From: Mimachlamys varia
Lineage: Eukaryota; Mollusca; Bivalvia; Pectinida; Pectinidae
Direction of reading: 5' to 3'
Assembly: GCA_947623455.1 (NCBI GenBank)
Contig: OX392543.1
Span: forward strand, 16,304,757 to 16,368,756
DNA: 64,000 nt
The notes beneath the pieces are model-generated. The model was not told where the DNA came from. It did not search any database and worked only from the letters and a program-made list of their open reading frames with translations. This document shows, piece by piece, positions 12,071 to 21,224 of the stretch. Numbering within the stretch: position 1 is the stretch's first letter; each line of letters starts with the position of its first letter. The position numbers were made by a program, and so were the translations under genes.

Positions 12071-12459
12071 TTAAAGGTGGTGGGGGAATAATAACTTGTG
12101 ATCACATGTGAAAAATGAATAGTTCTTGTTTAAAATATCACATTTACGATAAAATAATCAGAGAAAAACAAATTGCCATCAAATGTGTAATTCAATTTAA
12201 AAATTAGGAAAAGTAGTACAAAGGAACAAGACCAGGTATTCCAAAAGAGCAAGCATCTTCTGCTTCATCAGGAAACTGCAATGTAAATCTAGGCCAAATG
12301 TACGTTATGGCAGGTCCTCATGATGAGGACCAGGATAGTGGGTCCTCATCGCAAAGACCAGGGTAGCAAAACAAAACCAAAAAATAATTTCAAAAAATAT
12401 AAGATTTTCTTTTCAAAAAGAAATAGCACATTTTCAATGAGTTTATGGTGGCGACAACC

Positions 12460-13422
12460 TTATAAGATATAATGATCTATACGATCTATCACAGAGTTAA
12501 CATCACTGTTTGGTTTAATTAGTTTGAATTCTTCAGTTTCTAGCATGTGAACAAGAGTTTGCTTGACTTGGATAAGATCAAAGATTGCATGATTTACTGA
12601 ACCAGTTCCATATTCTGTTTCTAGGTCTGTCCTGGTACAAACAGACACCGGAACACTGTCGCTATCAAAGACAGTCTTATCACTGTGACATGTGTTGATC
12701 TGTTTATCACTTTGACATGTGTCAATCTGTCTATCACTGTGACACGTGCCATTACGTCTATCACTGTGACATGTGTCAATCCTTCTGTCAATTTGACACA
12801 TGTCAATCTGTCTATCACTGTGACACGTGTCAATCTGTCTATCACTTTGACATGTGTCAATCTGTCTATCACTTTGACACATGTATATCTGTTTATCACT
12901 TTGACACGTGTCAACCTGTCTGTCACTTTGACATGTGTCAATATTTCCATCATTTCGACATGATTCTATTTGTCTATTATTTTGACATATTTCAATCTCT
13001 CTTTCACTCTGACATCTATATTGACCGGTGTCAACTGTAACGTCAATATCTGGATCTGGGCATACAATATTTTTGTCCTGTTTGACAGTCATGAACTTTT
13101 CTTGAGACAGTTCCATTCTTTCATTACATTTTTTATCATCTTTTAATTCACGTTCAACTTTTGAGTTTAATTTGCTCTCGTTATGAACACTGGAGTCATT
13201 CACTGTCTGGGATTCTGTAAATAGCTTTTTAGAGTTATCTGCCCCTGGAGTTTGTAAATCATGTTTATCATCATATTCTGCCGCAGGAGATTTTAAATTC
13301 AGATTGCTTATGTGATCACCGTTTTCTTTTTGCTCCAGGAAATCCAATCTATGTGTAGCTATGGTGACCAAGTATCTGTAAAACTCGGAGTAATCTATTC
13401 CACTGCTGGCTTTCAGAATCAA
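12460..13422 (-). CDS. JMJD4: JMJD4 exon 7 with repeat insertion
   Basis: Starts LILKASSGIDYSEFYRYL, matching the vertebrate C-terminal helical region, and ends with a second helical block (TDLETEYGTGSVNHAIFDLI to the stop). Between them lies a hydrophilic insertion that includes the nine-residue repeats at 12664-13014. The acceptor follows a long pyrimidine tract and ends TTTGCAG. Confidence 0.9.
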   Translation of the reverse strand: MILKASSGIDYSEFYRYLVTIATHRLDFLEQKENGDHISNLNLKSPAAEYDDKHDLQTPGADNSKKLFTESQTVNDSSVHNESKLNSKVERELKDDKKCNERMELSQEKFMTVKQDKNIVCPDPDIDVTVDTGQYRCQSEREIEICQNNRQIESCRNDGNIDTCQSDRQVDTCQSDKQIYMCQSDRQIDTCQSDRQIDTCHSDRQIDMCQIDRRIDTCHSDRRNGTCHSDRQIDTCQSDKQINTCHSDKTVFDSDSVPVSVCTRTDLETEYGTGSVNHAIFDLIQVKQTLVHMLETEEFKLIKPNSDVNSVIDRIDHYIL

Positions 13423-16400
13423 CTGCAAATTGAAAAAGAAAAAAAATAACTACATGACTGGAAACATTATGACAGTTTTGATAATTTTGTTCTGTTCCAA
13501 TTGAGCTGCTTTGAAACATTTGAGTCATAGTTTCAGACACTCATTAACTATTTAGCTAATTATCTAAGTATCTTGCTATTGTATTTTCCCTTAACAATAG
13601 TTACCTCCCTTTATTGTATTAATGTCAATACCACTAGTTTGTTGAGGAAATGGCATTTCTAGACAATAGTTTCACAAATATTATTTGTAATTTCCTTTTA
13701 ATTTGATGATGTCACAACGAAGATGTTTTAAAGACTTTCCCATAGGCAACTATTATTTACAAAAAGACATGATACAATATAAGTTTAAGTACAAACACTC
13801 TCTCTACACAAGAGGAAACTTTGACCATAGAAATTGGCTAGTTTCCAGGGTTTGGATTTGTAAGTGTGTGTTCTTTTAACCTAACATTTTAATTTAAAAC
13901 TAAATTCACGATCTGGTATTCATAAAATCGAGATTTGAAATTATACCTGACACTGTTCTTGCCATCCGTCCATGTCTCGACAGTCCGATATTTCTCGCTG
14001 TACGTCAGACAATTCCTGCTCTAGGAAGTTCCAGCATCTCCAGATGTTACATCCGTTCATCCAGTTATGATTGATAGAGATTGTGTCTTCCTTAAATGTA
14101 AGTAGATTTTTTTTTCAGTTTTTTTAGTTATTCACTGTATTTTTAACGTGAATAAGCCCTCTCTTGCAAATACTCCACTACCCATTTCAGCATATGTCTT
14201 TTAGACCTGCAATTAAGCTACTGTCTAGTGTTGTCTCTCTCTCAAAAAATGTTTTTCTCCGAGCATAATAAAATTTTCTAACTACCAGTAGATGCAAAAC
14301 AACATTTATCCAAGTTTAAATACTACAAATAATCATGTCACCGAATAAGAAACTTCAGTAAATAGTATGTAGTAGATTTGTGAAGAATAAAAAAAATTAT
14401 ACATCTATACATGAGTTATACAAGGACAAAGTGCAGTGGCTATATAACTTCACTTAAAGGCCCAATATACGAAACCTTCGGCAACACTTGAAGCGAAAAT
14501 CAAGCCTAGTAACATCTTTTATATTTATAAATTAAGTTAAGATTAACTGATATCAGCAATATCCAAGATGAATTCTTATGCGGTACCGGTAATTACAAGT
14601 TCAGCAGCAGTTGAATCTGGAAACATTTCCGAAAGTTATGTATATTGGGCCTTTAAGAACTGATAAAGTATTAAAAAAAAATTCTACATATAACCATTGC
14701 AAAACCATTTTTTATTGTAGATCACAATGGACCAGATTTAAGCATGTAACATCTACATAAGTGACATAGGGATGAAAGGCTCATTAGCACCATTATACTC
14801 TGAAAAGTTCCCTTTTGGTACAGAATCACTGTTACTCTTTGGCAATCTGAAATTTTGCTTTAACATTTTGTAAAATATTGTATTTTTTTCTTCTTCCATG
14901 TAAGTATCCTAAACTTTAAAAATTGGAGGCAGCAATGCAAGCCAGAATGAGGATATAAGAAATGGTATTAAAATATCATGTTAGATTATGCAACATATCA
15001 CAGATAAGAAAACTAATTTTCATAGTTTTACTTTGATAGTAGAGTATAAGCCAGGAAGAGTTATCTCCCTTCCAGTAAAATATTTTGAATGAAATAAATT
15101 AATATTCCCCAAAAAACCCAAATTATCATCTCTGAAGAATAAGAATTTAAATCGTATAATGATGAAACCAATTTTATTTAATAGTAAAGCAGTGATAGTA
15201 TCAAATTTTCAAGTGATGGTTTATCTGCTATTATGCAAACATAATTTTCATACCAACAACTGCAATGAAGAGAAAACTGTTTCCATAGTGACAAAACCTT
15301 AATATGGTAATAACAGTGTCGCTAGGACAACACCAACACAGAATGTGTTGTTGCCATGGTGACAACACTTTACTATGGTAATAGCATTGTTTCTAGGACA
15401 ACACTTATACATAATGTGTTGTTGCTATGGTGACAACACCTTACTATGGTAACATTATTGCTAGGACAACACCAATAGTGAATGTGTTGTTGCCATGGTG
15501 ACAACAACTTACTATGGGAAATAACATTATTGCTAGGACAACACCAATACAGAATGTATAGTTGCCATGGTGACAACATTGTTTCTAATGTGACAACTCT
15601 GTTACTGTGTTGACTTACCAGATTGTGGACCTGATGGTGCCAACCACTAGGTACAAAGATGACCTCTCCAGGCTCTTGGATGACCTCTATTCTAGCTGCT
15701 GATTGGCTGTAGTTTGGATATTGCTTAGGGTCATTGAGTTCATCCGAGTTTATATCATACACAAGGTTTCCAAACTTGTTTCTATACTTCTCTTCTTCTC
15801 CTAGAAAACAAACAATCACATAATTTGAGACAATGATACGTACCCCAACCCCAATATATCATATTACTTATATCTAACTTTTCACCCCTGAAATTTCTTA
15901 ATGAACTATTCCAACTTTTGAGCTGGGAGATTTCAAATGTGTTTTCACGGGTGAATGGAATGCGTTAACCAGATATCATCGATTTCCAAGCATTTAATTC
16001 TCAATCTTAATTTTTTGAATGATTGTACAAACTTAACGTTTTAGACAAATCTCAAAAGATTCTGCAAAGGTAGGTAATGCTGTTTTTACCTGGTGCAATG
16101 AAAATCCAACGTTTTCTTCCACAGATGTTGGCTGACCAACTATAGGATCGGAACACATCAGCATGAAATGGTGTCCTATAACAAAACACAAAATCTTTAT
16201 TTATAACTACACATGTACTTTTATATTTATAAATGCTAACTTATGTACAACACCTGCAGTGATCAATCTACAATTATTTTTCATGTGGTTTTTTGGGTGT
16301 ATTGCCAAAACAATGGGTCTCACAATGCTAATTTTTAAAATTTCTGCAAATTAAATGGGTCATTTAGAAATTCTATGAGTACAGGATGCAGGATGTGCAA

Positions 16401-17020
16401 GTAGATGTATCACTGCTCCTGTGTTTAGTATTAGAGTTAAGGTTGTATACAACATTATAGGTGAAAATTGTGCTGGAATGAAAACAACATGTTACCTTAT
16501 ATACTACCGGTATACCTGTGATTTGTGGTAGAGTTAAGGGTATATGCTACCTTATACTATGTTTACCTGTCATTTAGTTATATTAGAGTGCTGCCTTACA
16601 TGTCTTATGAATCAATGTATCTCAGGATTTGTGAAATGTTGGGGGAGCTCTAACCAACATGGAACATTAAACTAGTAAATACTCACCAGCTCCCCTTCGG
16701 TCCCATGTACACAAAGCGATAGTCATCATCAGAGTCAGCACGACTATCCCAGAATTCATTCATCCAGTCAGACAGGAAGTAAATTGGAGTAGAATATGTT
16801 TTGTAAGATGGAAATGCCCTGAAAACGTGCAATACATAAATGATGTCATAGCTACATGATGATGATGATGTTAAATATTATCATGATAATGTGATGAATA
16901 TTTACATTATAATCATTGCGAAGATTGTTTTGATGTAATAATGATGTTCAATGATTTCTATTATGTTGAAGAAGATGATGACATGATGACTATTATGATA
17001 ATGAAATGATTGTGAAGATC

Positions 17021-17060
<40 letters not shown>

Positions 17061-17180
17061 GGGACCAATGTGCAACATTATGATAATCAATTAAAATACA
17101 AAACTGGTCATGTATAGGGCGATTGGTTGATATATAACACAGCAAATAGTATAGCAGGAAATTGGTTTTACTTTATGTAC

Positions 17181-17225
<45 letters not shown>

Positions 17226-20055
17226 AAATGAACAACTCAGGTGTCATTGGTAATCTTCGTCATAACATATTTCCAATTAGGGAGAAAATGTATGAAATAA
17301 AACATACTGCATTGTGCAATTTATCTTTCAGTTTCAAAAATAAATCTGAAAATATTCATTTCATCCGGACACAACTGTTATGGACATTACACATACCCTA
17401 CAGTAACTATGATATCATTTGACCACAGGATATAATTTTTTAGTTTGTATGAGTTTGGATTTAATTGAGGGAGATTTCTAGGGAGATTGGTAAGTATTGG
17501 TCAAAATGAAGGAGGGTTAACAGGGAGATACAATTGTACTAGACAGTATACATACTTTGTGAAGTGCCAGTCTTTGAGATAAAGACATTGCTGTGACTTT
17601 GGATGACTTTCGGAGATGTAACTTCCCCAGTAGTCCAGAAACTCACTCATCTTCATCTCCTCTTTACAATGGCTACTGAACTTTTCCTGTCCACAGTTGG
17701 CTACAGGGGCGACAACTTCTCCTAAAAAATATGGGGAAATTATAAAGATAATTTAATAAAATTAACAACTACAATGTATATAAGCTGCTGTCATGGGATG
17801 TCATGATCGAGAGCTTTCTTTGCAAACAGTTCATTTTGGATAACATGACGTTAGACAGAGGACATTTTCAAACAGGTGTCTGTAAACTTTTTACCATGGT
17901 TACTATTTTAGAAATGGTTGGCAACAGTTTGTTAACAGCCATCTGTAATTAAAGGCCCTATATGAGTAACTTTCGGCAAAACCTGAAGCGAAAAGCAAGC
18001 CTTATGACTAATTATATTTATAGATTTAGTTCATATTAACTGATATCAGCAATTTTCAAGATGAATTCTAACGCGGTTACCGGTACAGCAGCAGTTGAAA
18101 CTTGGTATTTATAAACACGCCTCCAATTTGAACTGTCTTCTACGTATATATACATTTGCCTCGTTGTTGAAGTGGGCCCCACCTGAATTATTTTCAATTC
18201 TTTGGATTTGTTTGTCAAGAGTTTCTTGTTAGTTAACGCCCAGGTTTACTTTATTTTAGGCTTATTTTTGTTATCAATTGGATTTTTTTTTCATAATTTT
18301 TCAGAATCCCGAAAAATTTCCTGATGTTAGATAGATATAGGACTAGGTAATTAAGTAGTAAAATATCTGTTCTTCCATGGATATCTTTTCAGAATATTAT
18401 AAAACTGCAGCGGAAATGGACTGGATTGATCACCGGTGACCAGGTAGCTCAGTGATAGAGTGTTTGTCAAGAGTTCAGATGGTTTTGTGTTCGAACCTTT
18501 GTAATAGGACGAGGAAAAGTGATAAAGATAGTGCTCTACCGACTGAGCTAAAGGGAAATTCCCTACAGCTCACGCTTGTAAGGCAACCTAATCAATGCAC
18601 ATCTTTTACACCTTAGTCTGGCCGCTACATTTTCCTTTCCTCCTGTTACAAAACTGGTGAGCTTGCCAACCCTTGTCTATAAAGCATTGGGATACCCGAA
18701 CTTAGGTCTTCGGGGGCGAAGACTTGGAGAAAAGGAGGGAGGAATGTAGCAGAACTAGACTGGATCGATCAGCAGCGACCAAATAGATTAATGATAGAGT
18801 GTTCGTCTAGAGTTTGGAAGGTCCCGGGGTTTAAGACCTGCTTCATTTTCTCTTTCTCCTGTTACATATTAACAATGCTTAATCATGCAAAAACCTGTGG
18901 ACAGGTTGCTAAAATTTCGTCAAGAATTCTATCATGATCATCAATCCACCAATACTTATACAAATGTATATTATAATTAGCGGATCACTCTCAGATAGTC
19001 AGTTTCAGAGCCTGTTGGGTTAATATTAACTACCTACTATTGACAAAGTGATAAAAAGACTTTCAGCCTGATTCTAATTGAAGAGCTCGAGGTTATGCTT
19101 AATCTACAAATCATTGATCATCAAAATAAAGATTATTGCAAGACCTGACTGAGAGTGAGCTAATGCTGAGAAGAGAGTGAAAGAAAGAGAGGTGTGTAGA
19201 TCATAGAGATTGATAGAAATGTAAAAGGAGCGGGTCGGTTTGGCTTGTATAGTGTTAAATACGGCCTCTATCACTTAGCTGACGGAGCATGCTTCTTTGG
19301 CTCAGTTGGTAGAGCTGTAGATTATCACTATTACACTATTCCCCCCTTTTTCTAAATCTCCAACTCAGGTTCTTTAACTCCCCGTCAAGGCTTCTCCTCT
19401 GGGAAACAGGAAGGGCCATTGGCATCAGTTTGCAATAGGACGAGGAAAAGTGATAAAGATAGTGTCGATGCTGGGGCTTGAACCTGAGACTCTTGGCTCT
19501 TCAGCCCAATGTTTTACGGACTGAGCTAAAGGGAAATTCCCTACAGCTCACGCTTATAAGGCAACCTAATCAATACACATAATATTGAAGTGACAACTGG
19601 GACTAGTGCGCCAGAGTTGTCTCCCTTGTCGCGATTCCGACAACTCTGGCAGACTAGTCCCAGTTTCACCACATCTTTTACACCAAGTGGAGATCACGAA
19701 AGGAAGGGTGTTGGCATATTTGAATACGCGAAGTCAAGGGGATTGATGCAATGTGAACTCATGATCAGTTACCAAAGGAATCCTTTAGAAACGTCAGATT
19801 TGGTTTCCCGGTCTCTCCATCAACCCAGTGTCGTCTGCTATGCCAATCTTGTGTCAACTCCGACGAAAAAATACACGGTTGGTTCTGCAGAAGAAATTTC
19901 TGGAAAAAATCATCGTATGAAATATCCGACGGTCTTAGACGTTGAGCAAAAACCTGAGAGACGTCACACTGCTGGTTGTCAATAGAAATTGGTGATGTAG
20001 AACTCGACAGCGGTGAAATAACTGGTAACGGTATGTTTTCCATGGGCGCAGACAT
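12460..20055 (-). CDS. JMJD4: JMJD4, Fe(II)/2-oxoglutarate-dependent lysyl hydroxylase (7 exons)
   Basis: The coding sequence joins 20055-19773, 17721-17556, 16818-16687, 16175-16090, 15800-15619, 14090-13947 and 13422-12460. All junctions are GT-AG and in phase, giving 651 residues. Human JMJD4 hydroxylates a lysine in the termination factor eRF1, using iron, oxygen and 2-oxoglutarate in the cytoplasm. Family-specific blocks are clear: FGEVVAPVANCG, TPFHADVFRSYSWSANICG, VPSGWHHQVHNL, DTISINHNWMNG. Predicted iron ligands are His198, Asp200 and His278; Lys215 probably holds 2-oxoglutarate. The C-terminal helical part is split by a ~230-residue insertion with 13 nine-residue repeats, which makes the protein far longer than the vertebrate one (roughly 420-460 residues from memory). 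The start chosen is the MSAPMEN methionine; an in-frame upstream ATG at 20187 would add 44 residues. Confidence 0.93.
12664..13014 (-). repeat. JMJD4: 27-bp coding minisatellite in JMJD4 (13 units)
   Basis: Thirteen consecutive nine-residue units with consensus CQSDRQIDT (residues 468-584). The cysteine is kept in every unit and the frame is never broken. Because the DNA unit contains ACACGTGT/ACATGT palindromes, the other strand also shows long open frames, which are shadows. Confidence 0.9.
13947..14090 (-). CDS. JMJD4: JMJD4 exon 6
   Basis: Exactly 48 codons, EDTISINHNWMNG to GWQEQCQ. The acceptor is TTTAAG and the donor GTATAA. Confidence 0.92.
14458..14652 (+). mobile_element. TTAA element family 1, internally deleted copy
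   Basis: Starts AGGCCCAATATACG after TTAA (14454-14457) and ends TATTGGGCCT before TTAA (14653-14656). The middle ~190 bp of the full-length element is missing. Lies in JMJD4 intron 5. Confidence 0.8.
15273..15595. repeat. ~68-bp tandem repeat in JMJD4 intron 5
   Basis: About 4-5 degenerate units of TTGCCATGGTGACAACA … CTAGGACAACACCAATA. It ends shortly before the exon 5 donor. Confidence 0.75.
15619..15800 (-). CDS. JMJD4: JMJD4 exon 5 (distal iron His)
   Basis: Encodes EEEKYRNKFGNLVYDINS to GWHHQVHNL, with the third iron ligand (His278). The donor is GTAAGT. A ~68-bp tandem repeat starts ~20 bp inside the following intron. Confidence 0.93.
15885..15970. repeat. ~85-bp inverted-end repeat (CACCCCTGAAATTTC family)
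   Basis: Begins TTTCACCCCTGAAATTTC and ends near ACGGGTGAATGG. Related copies lie at 33655-33705, 35205-35292, 55575-55660, 56150-56222 and 58975-59037. The ends are inverted repeats of about 20 bp in the best copies. Confidence 0.6.
16090..16175 (-). CDS. JMJD4: JMJD4 exon 4 (HxD iron motif)
   Basis: Carries His198-Ala-Asp200, the facial iron-binding pair, and GRKRW with the probable 2-oxoglutarate lysine. The acceptor is TTATAG and the donor GTAAAA. Confidence 0.93.
16687..16818 (-). CDS. JMJD4: JMJD4 exon 3
   Basis: Encodes AFPSYKTYSTPIYFLSDWMN to YMGPKGSW. The acceptor is GTTTTCAG and the donor GTGAGT; the Trp codon is split with exon 4. Confidence 0.93.
17022..17222. repeat. Two (GAT)n microsatellites
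   Basis: Pure GAT/ATG runs at about 17022-17060 and 17182-17222 in JMJD4 intron 2. A translated poly-His frame here is not a gene. Confidence 0.9.
17225..17530 (+). mobile_element. Dispersed repeat, shared with 37140-37480 and 63140-63650
   Basis: Contains the shared segments ATTTCATCCGGACACAACTG, TTATGGACATTACACATACC and the closing GGTCAAAATGAAGGAGGG. The family is unknown. Confidence 0.6.
17556..17721 (-). CDS. JMJD4: JMJD4 exon 2
   Basis: Encodes EVVAPVANCG through QCLYLKDWHFT, strongly JMJD4-specific. The acceptor is TTTTTTAG and the donor GTATGT. Confidence 0.93.
17953..18328 (+). mobile_element. TTAA element family 1, 3'-truncated copy
   Basis: Begins AGGCCCTATATGAGTAACTT after TTAA (17949-17952). 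It runs to the TTTTTCAGAATCCCG region and then loses its right end. Lies in JMJD4 intron 1. Confidence 0.75.
18410..18870 (+). mobile_element. tRNA-derived SINE cluster
   Basis: Two copies (18410-18510 and 18720-18870) with GGTAGCTCAGTGATAGAGTG-type A boxes and GTTCGAACC-like B boxes, separated by a fragment of the SINE at 19435-19560. Confidence 0.55.
19435..19560 (-). mobile_element. tRNA-derived SINE, minus strand
   Basis: The minus strand reads CCCTTTAGCTCAGTCCGTAA (A box) and AGGTTCAAGCCCC (B box), then a non-tRNA body that ends in CCTCGTCCTATTGCAA. A partial copy lies at 18495-18600. It does not fold as an intact tRNA by eye. Confidence 0.55.
19594..19665. repeat. Hairpin in JMJD4 intron 1
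   Basis: AACTGGGACTAGTGCGCCAG … and its near-perfect complement, arms ~27 bp, loop ~15 bp. It lies 108 bp from the exon 1 donor. Confidence 0.7.
19773..20055 (-). CDS. JMJD4: JMJD4 exon 1
   Basis: This exon encodes residues 1-94, including the PCIFSSELTQDW-like block and DSFG. The donor after TTTG is GTAACT, and its split glycine codon joins exon 2. The frame stays open upstream to an ATG at 20187, adding a basic, acid-poor stretch. Confidence 0.9.
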
Positions 20056-20404
20056 CTTGTGGCGATTGTAATAACTTTGCCGGGCCGACAAAACAATCCG
20101 GAAATTACACCGCAAGGTGTAAGATCGTACACTGGGGGTGTGGGCCCGTAGAACAAGTTTCGATAAAACATGCTCCCTCATGATCAATATTCATAAAGGT
20201 AGAAAGCTGATAAACATAATTTTTACTTTACTAACCTGAGTAACCTCCTAAATGCACGTCTAAGCTTACAGTAGATGTATTTTCCCTCCGCAGACACTTA
20301 GCCTATCTTTTTCCTCCAAAAACACTAAAAAATTCCATGTTTCAAAGTTTTGGTGAGCTATTCTGACACTTTATGCATAGCAATTTACTCTTAACTGCAA
20401 TTTT

Positions 20405-20500
20405 ATATGTAAAGATTATTTTACACAACCAATAAATGTTTTTACGTTTCGAAGACGTACCCTGTGGTGAACATCCATCAGACAAATGGCAATCAACGCG
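20405..20500 (-). mobile_element. Second retroelement remnant with degraded hammerhead-like core
   Basis: The AAAGATTATTTTACACAACC flank is as at 5605. On the minus strand CTGATGG (20481-20475) precedes TTCGAAACGT. The last A of the CTGANGA box is G, so this copy looks inactive. Confidence 0.35.
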
Positions 20501-20621
20501 TATGCACACAAAGGTGTAAATTGTGTAAGAGTTGCTAACGTCCACTCGGTCGATTTCTTTGCAAAGGTGCGCGAGTCTGTTGAGCCCCCTCATCTCGATT
20601 TAGAACAGGCCCACTGCGAAC

Positions 20622-20744
20622 AAATGCAAGATCCATCTTGAATATTGCTGATATCAGTTAATCTTAACTAAATCTAAAAATATAATAAGTTATTAAACTT
20701 GATTTTCGCTTCAAGTTTTACCTAAAGTTACGTATATTGGGCCT
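20622..20744 (-). mobile_element. TTAA element family 1, partial copy
   Basis: Only one end is kept, up to TATATTGGGCCT before TTAA (20745-20748). Relative to the copy at 22285 it is inverted. It lies upstream of JMJD4. Confidence 0.7.
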
Positions 20745-21108
20745 TTAAACACGCAAAGAAACCTTAATACACGAACCACTACTGTCACGAGGAGCTGAGT
20801 TTTAATGATTTATATAATGTCATTAAACATAAACCTACAATGTATCGTAATCTTCGCTGTAAATTGTTATCAGTACATGAAATATATCCGTATCCATCTC
20901 TATCTGAAACAAAATGTGTGTAGAAAATTAAACTCGCCAAAATCAAGTATCATTTAGATCATGTAGATTCGAGAACGACATTTAGACATTCAAGATGAAT
21001 GAAATAAACTACAACTGATACAGTGACCGAAGCAGAGTAAACGTTTCAGTGAACAACTCGGTTCATTTGAAGCAATAGGCAGATGGCCATGTTTTCAATT
21101 ACTTCAAT

Positions 21109-21116
21109 GATAAAAG
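21109..21116 (+). promoter_or_regulatory. Possible TATA-like box
   Basis: GATAAAAG lies ~110 bp before the proposed start codon of the cysteine-rich peptide gene, which would leave a short 5' leader. Support is positional only. Confidence 0.2.
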
Positions 21117-21221
21117 GGGATAGGGGAGGGGGGAATTAAGGAGTTGGGGAGGCTAGGGTATGTGACCAGACGGAGAAACAGTAATTACAGACCCACAGAC
21201 TAGCGAACACGGTTCAGAAAC

Positions 21222-21224
21222 ATG
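21222..21224 (+). CDS. Proposed exon 1: start codon only
   Basis: AAAC-ATG with A at -3, immediately followed by the consensus donor GTGAGT, in the phase needed by the exon at 28201. Confidence 0.45.

Noticed and set aside
12685..13040. Cysteine-rich plus-strand frames such as MCQSVYHCDTC
   Set aside because: Shadows of the JMJD4 27-bp coding repeat, which contains palindromic ACATGT/ACACGTGT steps.
15273..15620. JMJD4 intron 5 array as a third splice-site-derived minisatellite
   Set aside because: The units contain TAGTAAG/GTTGTC motifs but share too little with the exon 5 donor region to claim descent.
16902..17090. Frame with a poly-histidine run
   Set aside because: Translation of a (GAT)n microsatellite in a JMJD4 intron.
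19590..19985. 131-codon plus-strand frame
   Set aside because: Antisense to JMJD4 exon 1 and a hairpin; the minus strand carries the conserved protein.
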